Assembly: GCF_035762905.1 (NCBI RefSeq)
Contig: NZ_DASUCC010000056.1
Location: forward strand, 1 to 64,000
DNA length: 64,000 bases
From: DASYTH01 sp035762905
GTDB lineage: Bacteria; Actinomycetota; Actinomycetes; Mycobacteriales; Pseudonocardiaceae
Direction: 5' to 3'
The translations under genes and the position numbers were made by a program. Under the pieces are notes generated by a model that was not told where the DNA came from, did no database searches, and saw only the letters and a list, made by a program, of their open reading frames with translations. Below are positions 35,449 through 43,395 of this stretch, piece by piece (position 1 is the first letter of the stretch; every line of letters starts with the position of its first letter).

Positions 35449-36408
35449 ATGATCCGTCACCGAAACTTGCGGGTGGTCACCGTGCTGGCCACCACTGTGC
35501 TCTGTGTGTCCGTCTCGCTGGGAACCTCCCCCGTGGCCGCCGCCGACACGACGGCTCCGCCGACGGCGACGATGCCGCGAGTCGTGAACGTCTCCGCGTC
35601 GCAGGTCGTGCTCAACTGGACACCCGGTCAGCTGACCGAACCGACCAGATGGCGGGTGTTCCGCAACGGCGTGCTGGCCAAGACCTCGGTCGGCAGTTCG
35701 TACACGGACGCGAACCTGACGCCGGGCGCCTGGTACTCCTACACCGTCGTGTCGGTCGACCTGGCCGGCAACGCCTCCGCGCCGACGCGGACGCTGACCG
35801 TGCAGACCCGCGGGCCGGGGGTGCGGCCGGGCGGGCCGCGCGAGCTGGTGGCCACCGACGTGGATCCGGGCCGGGTGACGCTGTCGTTCACGGTGCCTGA
35901 CGACGACTTCGACGTGTCCGGTTACCAGGTGTTCGACGGGTCGGTGCTGGTTGCCCGCACGTGGGCGTCGTCGTGGACCGGGCTGCCGGCGACCGTTGCG
36001 GTCCGGCAGCTGGCCCCGGGCTCGGCGCACGCCTTCTCGGTGGCGGCCGTGCGGACGACGTTGTCGGCGCCGACCAACACGGTTGCGGTGACCACGCCGG
36101 CCAGTTCCGACGGCTCGGCTCCCACTTCGCCGTCGGGTCTACAGGTGACCGAGGACCGGTACGGCTGTGCGTTCGCCGACATCCGTTGGCAGCCCGCGAC
36201 GGACGACACCGACCCCACGGCGGAGTTGGACTACGAGGTCACCGTCGACGGCGCGCCGGCGGCGACGGTGCGCGGCCAGACCCAGGTGGACGCCGTGTCG
36301 GTGGCCGTCGGCAGCAACACGGTGTCGGTGCGCGCGGTCGACGCCAGCGGCAACGGGTCGGCGGTGACGTCGACCCAGCACGTCGTCGACCCGTCCTGCA
36401 CGGAGTAG
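35449..36408 (+). CDS. Secreted FN3-like repeat protein
   Basis: The 319-residue product starts at ATG 35449; there is no good ribosome site. A signal peptide (VVTVLATTVLCVSVSLGTSPVAAADT) precedes three fibronectin-type-III-like beta domains: residues about 35-120 with QVVLNWTPGQLTEPTRWRVF and WYSYTVVSVDLAGNASAPT, about 125-215 with VTLSFTVPDDDFDVSGYQVF, and about 225-315 with CAFADIRWQPATDDTD and DASGNGSAV. No enzyme domain is present. Such FN3 chains act as spacers or carbohydrate or protein binders at the cell surface. It follows the ABC exporter cassette, but a link is not shown. Confidence 0.78.
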   Translation: MIRHRNLRVVTVLATTVLCVSVSLGTSPVAAADTTAPPTATMPRVVNVSASQVVLNWTPGQLTEPTRWRVFRNGVLAKTSVGSSYTDANLTPGAWYSYTVVSVDLAGNASAPTRTLTVQTRGPGVRPGGPRELVATDVDPGRVTLSFTVPDDDFDVSGYQVFDGSVLVARTWASSWTGLPATVAVRQLAPGSAHAFSVAAVRTTLSAPTNTVAVTTPASSDGSAPTSPSGLQVTEDRYGCAFADIRWQPATDDTDPTAELDYEVTVDGAPAATVRGQTQVDAVSVAVGSNTVSVRAVDASGNGSAVTSTQHVVDPSCTE

Positions 36409-36492
36409 GCCTTCAGGGTTGGCCGAACATCAACTGCACACCAGTTACCCGGAGATGTCAACGACACATTCGGCCCATTTTCGGCCGCATGG

Positions 36493-36513
36493 AAAGGGAT
36501 TCTTGATCCTTTT
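36493..36513. terminator. Imperfect hairpin between convergent genes
   Basis: AAAGGGAT (36493-36500) can pair imperfectly with ATCCTTTT (36506-36513), in an AT-rich island of about 90 bases between the FN3-like gene (ending 36408) and the convergent amidohydrolase gene (ending 36512). The right arm overlaps the TAA stop of the latter. It could stop transcription from both sides, but the stem is short and carries a bulge. Confidence 0.35.
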
Positions 36514-38059
36514 ATGGAGTTTGGCCGGGTGGATAGGCGACCGCGCCCTCGAAGGTGATCCTTCCGTTGGTCACGGTCAGCATGCGGGTCGCCGAGGCGA
36601 TGCGGTCGCGCGGGATGCTGCGCAGGTTTTCCCGCAGCACGACCAGATCCGCGTAGTTGCCCACCTCGATGTCGCCGCGGTCGCGCTCCTCGAAGCTGGC
36701 GAAGGCGCAGTCGGAGGTGATCAGGCGCAGGCCGTCGTCGACCGTGACATCCTCGCGCGGCAGGAAGCCGCCGGGCGGGTTGCCGTCGAATTCGCGCCGG
36801 GTGACCGAGCGTTGCAGGCCCCACAACGGATCCAGCACCTCGATGTTGAAGTCGGTGCCGCCGGCCAGCGGCACCCCGCGTCGGAGCATGGTGTCCCACC
36901 GGTAGGACTCGCGGCGGGTGCGGCGTTCGCCCAACGCGTTGGCGGCGAAGTAGTGGTCCGAGGTCGGGAAGCTGAGCTGGATGCTGCCGATCACGCCGCG
37001 GTCGGCCATCCGGTCCAGCAGGTCGTCGCCGGCCACCTGGACGTGCTCGAGACACCAGCGGTCCCGCCGGGTGACCCCGGCCCGGTCGTAGGCGTTGAGC
37101 ATGGTCTGCACGCCGAGATCGCCGATGGCGTGCGCGGTGATGTTGAAGCCGAGCTCCTGCGCCCGGGCCACGTCGGCATCGGCCCGTTGCTGGGCCAGGA
37201 ACAGCACGCCGTTGGGCAGGTCCCAGTCGTACGGGTCGTCGTGGTACGGCCGGCGCAGGGCACAGGTGCGCGGGCCGAGCCAGCCGTCGGCGTACATCTT
37301 GACGCCGAGGATCTTCACCCACTCGTTGCCGAACCCGGTCCGCCAGCCCAGCTGCGCGGCGCGCTCGATGCCGCCCCAGCGCACCCGGATCAGGTGCCGC
37401 ACCTTGAGCCGCCCCTCGTCGGCCAACTGCAGCAACGCGTCGACCACCCGCAGGTCGGTCAGCCCGGCCTCCACCACCGTGCTGACCCCCTGCTTGGCCG
37501 CCTCGTCCTGCATGCGCAGGATGCCGTTCTTGAGCGCCTCGGTGACCACGCCGTGCCGGAAGTCGTCGGCGGGGCTGCGGCCCTGGTTGAACGTGTCGAT
37601 GTGGCGCTGGCCGACCGCCCGCCGGCCCTCGAACGCCGCCTCCTCGTCGTGCCCGTCCCACCGCGGCCGGTACGCCTCGGCTGCGGCGTCGGCATCGGCC
37701 TGGTTGAGCAGATGGGTGTGCTGGTCCCGGAACCCGGGTGCCACGAACGCGCCGCGCAGATCGATCACCCGGGTCCGCTTTCCCGCCCAGGCAAGCACAT
37801 CCCGATTGGATCCGACCGCCACGATGCGCTGGCCGAGCACCGCGACCCCGGTGACCCCGCGCCGGTGCCGGTGCCGCCGCCCGGTCCACACGATTCCGGA
37901 ATGCAGAACGAGATCCGCGGCCGCACCCTCGGCCGCCGCCGTGCCGGTGGGCGCGGCGACCGCCGAGCCCAGGGCGCCGGCCCCGATCAGTTGCAGGACC
38001 CGGCGCCGCTCCATCTCGAATCCGGGGGACGACTCCGGTCCAAGGAACTCGTTCGTCAT
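36512..38059 (-). CDS. YtcJ-like amidohydrolase, exported or Tat-signal type
   Basis: The start at 38059 is supported by GGAGGAAG upstream; the 515-residue product has a basic N-terminal region (MERRRVLQLIGAGALGSAV) that looks like a twin-arginine-type signal (RRR before a hydrophobic stretch ending GTAAA). The enzyme part shows HSGIVWTG, the first HxH metal motif in FRDQHTHLL, ITAHAIGDLG, HVQVAGDDLLDRM and GTDFNIEVLDP, the last Asp being the usual catalytic residue. The family is the YtcJ-type amidohydrolase, whose substrates are mostly unknown. The gene is convergent with the FN3-like gene and divergent from the DUF1905 gene. Confidence 0.85.
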   Translation of the reverse strand: MTNEFLGPESSPGFEMERRRVLQLIGAGALGSAVAAPTGTAAAEGAAADLVLHSGIVWTGRRHRHRRGVTGVAVLGQRIVAVGSNRDVLAWAGKRTRVIDLRGAFVAPGFRDQHTHLLNQADADAAAEAYRPRWDGHDEEAAFEGRRAVGQRHIDTFNQGRSPADDFRHGVVTEALKNGILRMQDEAAKQGVSTVVEAGLTDLRVVDALLQLADEGRLKVRHLIRVRWGGIERAAQLGWRTGFGNEWVKILGVKMYADGWLGPRTCALRRPYHDDPYDWDLPNGVLFLAQQRADADVARAQELGFNITAHAIGDLGVQTMLNAYDRAGVTRRDRWCLEHVQVAGDDLLDRMADRGVIGSIQLSFPTSDHYFAANALGERRTRRESYRWDTMLRRGVPLAGGTDFNIEVLDPLWGLQRSVTRREFDGNPPGGFLPREDVTVDDGLRLITSDCAFASFEERDRGDIEVGNYADLVVLRENLRSIPRDRIASATRMLTVTNGRITFEGAVAYPPGQTP

Positions 38060-38196
38060 GCCACTTCCTCCCACCCGGCCGGGCAACCGAACCGACCGTA
38101 CCGCCGCGCAGCGTCGCCGGGCAGTCACAAACAGCGAGCATGGCCCGGGGTTATGGCCGTGCCCCGGCCGGTCGTGCCCTGTGTGATGCTGGTGCG

Positions 38197-38499
38197 GTGG
38201 TGGTCGATTTCGAGGCCGAGTTGTGGATCTGGGACGCCCGGCGCGCCGACAGCTGGACCTTCGTCAGCCTGCCCGCAGAGTGCTCCGCGGAGATCCGCGA
38301 GCGGACCGGCGGTCAGCGGCGGGGGTTCGGCTCGGTGCGGGTGCGGGCGACGCTCGGCGGCAGCACCTGGACGACCTCGATCTTCCCGGACGGCGCCCGG
38401 GGTTGCTATGTGCTGCCGATCAAGCGCACCGTCCGCAGGGCCGAGGCCCTCGACGCCGGTGACATCGCTCCGGTGACCGTCGAGCTCGTCGACCTGTGA
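38197..38499 (+). CDS. DUF1905-family protein
   Basis: The 100-residue product starts at GTG 38197 (or 38200). It has the family landmarks VVDFEAELWIWDARRADSWT, FVSLPAECSAEIRERTGGQRRGFG, TSIFPDGARGCYVLPIK and RKAEALDAGD-like RRAEALDAGDI. No function is known for the family. The ribosome site is poor. The stop overlaps the GTG of the next gene, so the two are coupled. An upstream extension to 38140 would add a tail without conserved features. Confidence 0.78.
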   Translation: MVVDFEAELWIWDARRADSWTFVSLPAECSAEIRERTGGQRRGFGSVRVRATLGGSTWTTSIFPDGARGCYVLPIKRTVRRAEALDAGDIAPVTVELVDL

Positions 38500-39320
38500 C
38501 ACCGGCCTCGATGTCCGATGTCGTGGCCAGGCTGCGGGCGGCCGGTTGTGTGTTCGCCGAGGACGAGGCGCGGCTGCTGGCCGGCGCCGCCCGGTCCCCG
38601 GCCGACCTGGACGCCATGGTGCGGCGCCGGGTCGAGGGTGAACCGCTCGAGGTCATCGTGGGCTGGGCGGAGTTCCACGGCCTGCGGATCGCGGTCGACG
38701 CCGGGGTGTTCGTGCCGCGCAGGCGCACGGCGTTCCTGGTCCAGCAGGCGGTCGGGCTGGCTCGCCCTGGTTCCGTCGTCGTCGACCTGTGCTGCGGCAC
38801 CGGCGCGCTCGGTGCCGGGGTCGCCGCCGCGGTCGAGGGGGTGGAACTGCACGCGTCGGACATCGAGCCGGCCGCGGTCCGCTGCGCCCGCCGAAACCTC
38901 GCCGCGTTCGGCGGCCGGGTGCACCATGGCGACCTCTACGACCCGCTCCCCGCCACCCTGCGCGGCCGGGTCGACCTCCTGGTCGCCAACGCCCCGTACG
39001 TCCCGTCCGGCGAGATCGCCACCATGCCACCGGAAGCCCGCGACCATGAACCCCGGGTGGCGCTCGACGGCGGCCCGGACGGCGTGGATGTCCACCGCCG
39101 CATCGCTGCCGGTGCCGCACCCTGGCTCGCGGCCGGCGGCCACCTGCTCATCGAGACCGGCGCGGACCAGGCCCCCCGGACCGCCGCCGCCATGACCACC
39201 CACGGCCTGGATCCCCGCATCGTCAGCTCCGCGGACCTGCACTGCACCGTGGTGATCGGAACGAACGGTCCGGTTCTCCCTACCTGTCCTGGCGTGGTGG
39301 AACGGTCAGCCACCGACTGA
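38496..39320 (+). CDS. HemK/PrmC-like methyltransferase with a NAPY motif
   Basis: The 274-residue product (GTG start) is a class I SAM-dependent methyltransferase. It has the SAM-site motif VVDLCCGTGALGAGVAAAV and, at residues 165-168, NAPY in place of the NPPY of true N5-glutamine methyltransferases. An N-terminal helical region contains the family residues LEVIVGWAEFHGLRIAVDAGVFVPRRRTA. The protein is thus of the PrmC/HemK type with an altered substrate-binding turn. It could methylate a release-factor Gln, or have another target. The 3' end overlaps the XRE regulator gene by 15 bases (convergent). Confidence 0.83.
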   Translation: MTPASMSDVVARLRAAGCVFAEDEARLLAGAARSPADLDAMVRRRVEGEPLEVIVGWAEFHGLRIAVDAGVFVPRRRTAFLVQQAVGLARPGSVVVDLCCGTGALGAGVAAAVEGVELHASDIEPAAVRCARRNLAAFGGRVHHGDLYDPLPATLRGRVDLLVANAPYVPSGEIATMPPEARDHEPRVALDGGPDGVDVHRRIAAGAAPWLAAGGHLLIETGADQAPRTAAAMTTHGLDPRIVSSADLHCTVVIGTNGPVLPTCPGVVERSATD

Positions 39321-40700
39321 CAACTGCTGGCGCCGCATCTGCTCAAAGGCATCCCTGAGTTCGGCAGCTTCCGGCAACTGCTTTGCCTCAACCGCATGGA
39401 TCACCTCAGCCGCGCGCCAGTGGTTCGACGGCACCACCCGGCCGGACGAGATGGCTTGGTTGGCGGCATGGCAGGCCTCATCGAGCCGGTTGGTCACCAA
39501 CAAGGCCAGCGCCAGGTCAAGATTGGCGGCAGCCATCCGGCGCGGCCACTTGCCATTGCTTTCAGTCGGTTCGAGCCGGGTGATGATTTCCCGGGCATAA
39601 CTTTCCGCGGCCGGGTCGCCGACCCACGCCAACGTCGTGGCGACGTAGGCAACGGACTTGTCCGGGTCGTAGCGGTAGTGGTGCTCGGGCCGGTCGGGCC
39701 GCCGCAACGGCGACACCAACTTGTCGACGCGATCGATCGCGTCGTACGTCTCGCGTGGTCGATGCAACCGTGCCCAGGCCCGGCCTTCCTGAGCGGTGGC
39801 TTGGATGGCTACCGAACTACCAGCAGGGGCCAACTCTTGTGCGGCATGGGAGAGCTGCAAAGCGCGGCGGTAATCGCCCTCGGTCAGCATCCGCCAGGCG
39901 TCGGTCTCAAAACACCAGGCCCGAATTTCGGCGTGATCGACCTGCTTGGCCAAGTTCGCCGCTGTGCGCAACCGCGCCGTGGCAGCGGCCAGTTGCTTGA
40001 GATCGACATGAACGGTGGCAGCGAGAAGGGACAGCCAGCCGCCAACCACGATCAGGCGCTTGCGCTCGTTCAGGGTCATGCGGCTGTCCATCAGTGCACC
40101 GACATACGCCAGGTGATGCCGGAGCCGAGCCAGCAGTCCGGTCGGAGGAGTCACCGGGTACGCCATTGCCAGGTCGTCGAAAGCCTGCTCAAGGCGGGTC
40201 AGCGTCTCGGCTCCCACGTCGCTGGCAGCCACCCGCCGTGCCAGTTCGACGGCCGCCACTTCATCATCGGCGGTCGCCGTCGGCATTACCCGGAAATCGT
40301 CGGCCTTGGCGCGGATGGCAGCCAGGTCGCTTGAACGGGCGGCCGCCTGCTGCTCGTGCTTGGCCGCTTCGAGCCGGCGGTATGCGGTGAGGAGCTGCCC
40401 GCCCGCCTCCGTCACACGGTCGGCACCAACCCAGAAGGCTTCACCGGCCCGCGCTCGGCCCTTCTCGATGTGGGACACCGTCGTCCGGTCGAGGTAGGTG
40501 GCGGCTGCGAGCTGCCCCTGCGTGACTGCTCTTTCCCTGGCCATCTCATCCAGACTGCTCGATGTCGCTCCGCCTGCCGTACTGCCCAGCGTAACCGCAG
40601 GTGACAACCCGTGTGGCAGGGGTAGACACCTGGTTACCCACCCGCCCTCCACCGGGGTTTGGTGATGTCCATGGCACCCAGCGCCGCACTCTCCCGGCAT
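39306..40700 (-). CDS. XRE-family regulator with long TPR-like C-terminal region
   Basis: I place the start at ATG 40700 because GGGAGG lies 6 bases upstream; the track's ATG at 40742 lacks a site. The 464-residue protein has an odd 50-residue Cys/His-rich front (CGAGCHGHHQTP, possibly metal-binding) followed by an XRE helix-turn-helix (DEMARERAVTQGQLAAATYL, then DRTTVSHIEKGRARAG). The remaining 350 residues form helical repeats with TPR-like spacing, as in many Streptomyces XRE regulators that regulate secondary metabolism or development. It is divergent from the small membrane protein gene at 40784, which may be its partner. Its target is unknown. Confidence 0.78.
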   Translation of the reverse strand: MPGECGAGCHGHHQTPVEGGWVTRCLPLPHGLSPAVTLGSTAGGATSSSLDEMARERAVTQGQLAAATYLDRTTVSHIEKGRARAGEAFWVGADRVTEAGGQLLTAYRRLEAAKHEQQAAARSSDLAAIRAKADDFRVMPTATADDEVAAVELARRVAASDVGAETLTRLEQAFDDLAMAYPVTPPTGLLARLRHHLAYVGALMDSRMTLNERKRLIVVGGWLSLLAATVHVDLKQLAAATARLRTAANLAKQVDHAEIRAWCFETDAWRMLTEGDYRRALQLSHAAQELAPAGSSVAIQATAQEGRAWARLHRPRETYDAIDRVDKLVSPLRRPDRPEHHYRYDPDKSVAYVATTLAWVGDPAAESYAREIITRLEPTESNGKWPRRMAAANLDLALALLVTNRLDEACHAANQAISSGRVVPSNHWRAAEVIHAVEAKQLPEAAELRDAFEQMRRQQLSVGG

Positions 40701-40783
40701 GGCCGCCTCCCGGCGGCCGTTCTTACCGGCGCTGGGTGCCACCCCGACAGCGGCAGCGAAGGTCCGGGCTTCGGTTGTGAATC

Positions 40784-41140
40784 ATGGACGAGCTGTCGGT
40801 AGCCCTGACGCTTGTGGTGTCGCTGGTCTTCGGGCTGGTGGTGGCGGTCTCGTTCTTGATCGTTAGCGTGCGGCGGGACCGCAGACTGCACGCGATGCGG
40901 CAACACGCCAGAGCAGAACAGACCGCTGGTGGACGCATCGAGGACTACCGCCGGCCAGGCCATCTGTTCCGCGGCCATGGCGAGGCCATCACCGTGACCG
41001 AACTGCTGGAGGAAGCCATCGAACGCGGCGAAGGCATCCGGCTCAACTGGCCGACTGACGACCTGCACGCCAGCCCGATACGGACAGACGAGCAGGGGCA
41101 GTTTCCGACGGTGATATTGCCGAGGGTTGGTGACGGCTAG
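40784..41140 (+). CDS. Small single-pass membrane protein, function unknown
   Basis: The 118-residue product has one N-terminal membrane segment (LSVALTLVVSLVFGLVVAVSFLIVSV) and a basic juxtamembrane stretch (RRDRRLHAMRQHARAEQ), then a soluble part with TVTELLEEAIERGEGIRLNW and IRTDEQGQFPTVILPR. No domain was recognised. The start ATG has no strong site. The gene is divergent from the XRE regulator gene with about 80 bases between, a layout seen for regulator-membrane protein pairs. Confidence 0.6.
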   Translation: MDELSVALTLVVSLVFGLVVAVSFLIVSVRRDRRLHAMRQHARAEQTAGGRIEDYRRPGHLFRGHGEAITVTELLEEAIERGEGIRLNWPTDDLHASPIRTDEQGQFPTVILPRVGDG

Positions 41141-41298
41141 CACCTGTCGGCAAACGTCCAGCCGCTACATGGGCTAGGAGCGAAGGTCAGTCCGGTGGGC
41201 ATTTTGAGTGGTATCGCTCGCCGACGACCACGGGGGTTGGCTTCGTGCTGGCGGCGCTCTTCGGAATCTGTTCGACGAAGTCGGTCGCCGTCGAGCCG

Positions 41299-41343
41299 AA
41301 CCGGCCGGAGGCCGGCGCCGCAGGCGGCGGCCTCCGGCCGGTT
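41299..41343. terminator. Strong GC-rich hairpin, bidirectional terminator candidate
   Basis: AACCGGCCGGAGGCCG (41299-41314) and CGGCCTCCGGCCGGTT (41328-41343) are exact complements, giving a 16-pair stem with a 13-base loop. It lies between the convergent ends of the small membrane protein gene (41140) and the SRPBCC-VOC fusion gene (41379). There is no clear T-run on either side, as is common for actinobacterial terminators. Confidence 0.7.
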
Positions 41344-41378
41344 TCGCTGGTGGCTGTGCCGATGCGGGCGGAGTAGAC

Positions 41379-42275
41379 CTAGCCGCGGGTGGAGATCTGC
41401 TGGACGGCCCAGCTGTTGCCGTCGGGGTCGGAGAAGTAGAGGAAGCCGACGTTGTCAAGGGGGTCGGGTTGGGGGGAGGGGTTTTCCGCGACGATCTGGA
41501 TGTCGCTGACGTCGACGCCGTTGTCCAGGAGTTGGGCGCGGGCCTTGTGCAGGTCGGCGACGACGAGTTGCACGCCCTGCAGGGAACCGGGGGACATGGT
41601 GTTGCCGATTCCCTTGCCGAGGACGATGGAGCAGCCGGAGCCGGGTGGGGTCAGTTGGATGACCCGGACCTCGTCGCTGACCGTGGTGTCGTGGTCGACG
41701 TTGAAGCCGAGCTTGCCGGCGTAGAAGTCCTTGGCGCGGTCCAGGTCCGCGACCGGGACGAGGATGACCTCCAGGGTCCAGTTCATGTCGCGATCTCCGT
41801 TCTTCAGTAGTTCCAGCAGGTCGGTGAGCCGGTCGAAGGACTCGCCGACGCCGCGGCGCATGGGATAGCGCAGCACGGTGTCGCGGGCCTGCCGGGAGGC
41901 GTAGCGCGCGGTGGTGGTGAGCGTGGTGCGGTCGGCGCGTTCGGACAGCTCGTGGGTGATCAGGGTCTGACCCTCGTACGACTGGTCGTCGAACACCTCG
42001 GTGTAGACCAGGAGTTCCGGCGGCTCGATCATCCGGTATGCGCCACTTTGGACCATACGGGCGCCGTCCGGGCCGTGCGAGACGAACCGCCAGGTGCCGC
42101 CGATCCGAAGGTCCACATAGCACTCGGTGACGTTCCAGCCGCGGGCGCCGTACCAGCGGGTCACCAGCTCGGGTTTGGTCAGCGCGTCGAACACCAGGCG
42201 GCGGGGGGCGTCGAACTCGCGGGTCAGCACGATGTCGGTGTCCGTCGGCGTGGTCACCGTCAGCGGTTCACTCAT
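41379..42275 (-). CDS. SRPBCC (AHSA1)-VOC fusion protein
   Basis: A single 298-residue frame contains two proteins that are usually separate. Residues 1-160 are an SRPBCC/AHSA1 fold (LTREFDAPRRLVFDALTKPELVTRWYG, and FDRLTDLLELLKN at its end). Residues 164-298 are a VOC domain (MNWTLEVILVPVADLDRAKDFY to GFLYFSDPDGNSWAVQQ). The junction DMNWTLEV looks like the native start of a VOC gene, and GGAGATCGCGAC precedes that ATG at 41787, so an internal start may yield a free VOC protein. The ATG at 42275 overlaps the upstream ArsR gene stop, so the fusion is expressed with it. Confidence 0.85.
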   Translation of the reverse strand: MSEPLTVTTPTDTDIVLTREFDAPRRLVFDALTKPELVTRWYGARGWNVTECYVDLRIGGTWRFVSHGPDGARMVQSGAYRMIEPPELLVYTEVFDDQSYEGQTLITHELSERADRTTLTTTARYASRQARDTVLRYPMRRGVGESFDRLTDLLELLKNGDRDMNWTLEVILVPVADLDRAKDFYAGKLGFNVDHDTTVSDEVRVIQLTPPGSGCSIVLGKGIGNTMSPGSLQGVQLVVADLHKARAQLLDNGVDVSDIQIVAENPSPQPDPLDNVGFLYFSDPDGNSWAVQQISTRG

Positions 42276-42615
42276 GAAAGCCTTCCTCGGCCTTCAGTTC
42301 GGCCAGCAGCCCGTCCAGGCGCTGATAGCTTTCCGCCCAGTAGCTCCGGTAGTTCTCCAGCCAGTCCCTGGCGTGTTTGAGCGGGCGGGCCTGTAACCGG
42401 CACGGCCGGCGCTGCGCGTCCCGCCCGCGCGAGATCAGCCCGGCCCGCTCCAACACCTTGAGGTGCTTGGAGATCGCCGGCTGGCTCATCGCGAACGGTG
42501 CGGCCAGCTCGGTCACCGAGGCGTCGCCGGCGGTCAACCGGGCCAGGATCGCCCGCCGGGTCGGGTCGGCCAACGCCGCGAACGTCGCGTCCAACTGATC
42601 AGTGCTCATGGTCAT
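42268..42615 (-). CDS. ArsR-family transcriptional regulator
   Basis: The 115-residue winged-helix protein has the standard helix-turn-helix GDASVTELAAPFAMSQPAISKHLKVLERAGLISRGR, with FAALADPTRRAILARLT before it. No metal-binding cysteine motif is present, so it is of the ArsR type without arsenic sensing. The start may be either of two nearby ATG codons. It is the first gene of a two-gene unit with the SRPBCC-VOC fusion; ArsR next to an AHSA1-type gene is a common actinobacterial pairing, where the ArsR is an autorepressor. Confidence 0.9.
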   Translation of the reverse strand: MTMSTDQLDATFAALADPTRRAILARLTAGDASVTELAAPFAMSQPAISKHLKVLERAGLISRGRDAQRRPCRLQARPLKHARDWLENYRSYWAESYQRLDGLLAELKAEEGFHE

Positions 42616-42623
42616 AACCCCTA

Positions 42624-42646
42624 GTTTTCATAACCAGGTGGTTTTC
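42624..42646 (-). promoter_or_regulatory. Candidate ArsR operator region
   Basis: A direct repeat GTTTTC at 42624-42629 and 42641-42646 (plus-strand reading), 17 bases apart, with AACCAGGTGGTT between, lies in an AT-rich patch just before the ArsR start. This is where an autorepressor site would be expected. The match to any known site is not shown. Confidence 0.35.
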
Positions 42647-42667
42647 TACTGGGTCGCACGCCGGCTG

Positions 42668-43375
42668 TCAATGGCCGGCTGTGCTGATCCGGCGATTGAC
42701 CAGCGCGGTGGCCGCCGCGATCGCCGCCGTCCGCGGGTCGGGCTCCGGCGGGTCGTGCCGGACCGGGATCGCACCGGCCCCGGCCAGCGCCGCCAGCTCG
42801 CCCGGATCGCCCGGAACGACCAGCACCAGCTCACCAGCGGTCGGCAAGTCCACAGTAGACAGTGACTCGGTCGCGGTGGGATCGAGGACGAACCCGGTGG
42901 CGCCCCACTCGAACCGGCGCACCACCGACCGGTACACCGCGCCGATCCTGGGTAGCCACACCTGTCCGGACCGCTCCGCCGCGTCCCGGGCCACCCGTCG
43001 CCAGTACGGTGCCGGATCCCGGCGTTGCCACCGGTCGGCCACCGGGCCGGGCACCATCGGCGCGATCTCGGCGGCGCCGGCCGCGGTCAGCTCCGCGACG
43101 GCCAGCCCGTCCCGGTCCGCGCCGGCCACGCCGTGCACGACCAGCACGGCCGGTTCCGGCCGCGGCACGAACTCGCGCCCGGTCACCTCCAGATCCAACC
43201 GGGCACCGGCCACTTCGGTCACCACCGCGCGCGCCGTCCCGCCGCGACCGTTGCCGAGCAACACTTCCTGACCCGGGCGGTGCGCCCGGGCCCGCCGCGC
43301 GGCACCGGACCGCAGGCCCGCCAACCGGAACCGGTCACCTGGCGGAAGCTCGTCGACCAGAAACAGCACCGGCAA
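42668..43375 (-). CDS. RsmE-like SPOUT methyltransferase with degenerate SAM motif
   Basis: The 235-residue frame has the RsmE outline: a PUA-like N-terminal part (PGQEVLLGNGRGGTARAVVTEV), then a SPOUT part with YWRRVARDAAERSGQVWLPRIG, which is the RsmE-typical A-E-Q-S-G-R stretch. However, the knot's IGPEGG loop reads VVPGDPGEL, and the LGPRILRTETA segment reads DPRTAAIAAAT, so SAM binding may be lost or altered. The start is TTG (or the GTG two codons later). It lies 20 bases downstream of the aminotransferase gene of peptide locus A on the same strand, so it may be a terminal gene of that operon. True RsmE methylates U1498 of 16S rRNA. Confidence 0.68.
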   Translation of the reverse strand: MPVLFLVDELPPGDRFRLAGLRSGAARRARAHRPGQEVLLGNGRGGTARAVVTEVAGARLDLEVTGREFVPRPEPAVLVVHGVAGADRDGLAVAELTAAGAAEIAPMVPGPVADRWQRRDPAPYWRRVARDAAERSGQVWLPRIGAVYRSVVRRFEWGATGFVLDPTATESLSTVDLPTAGELVLVVPGDPGELAALAGAGAIPVRHDPPEPDPRTAAIAAATALVNRRISTAGH

Positions 43376-43395
43376 AGGCTATCGCCGCGCGCCGG

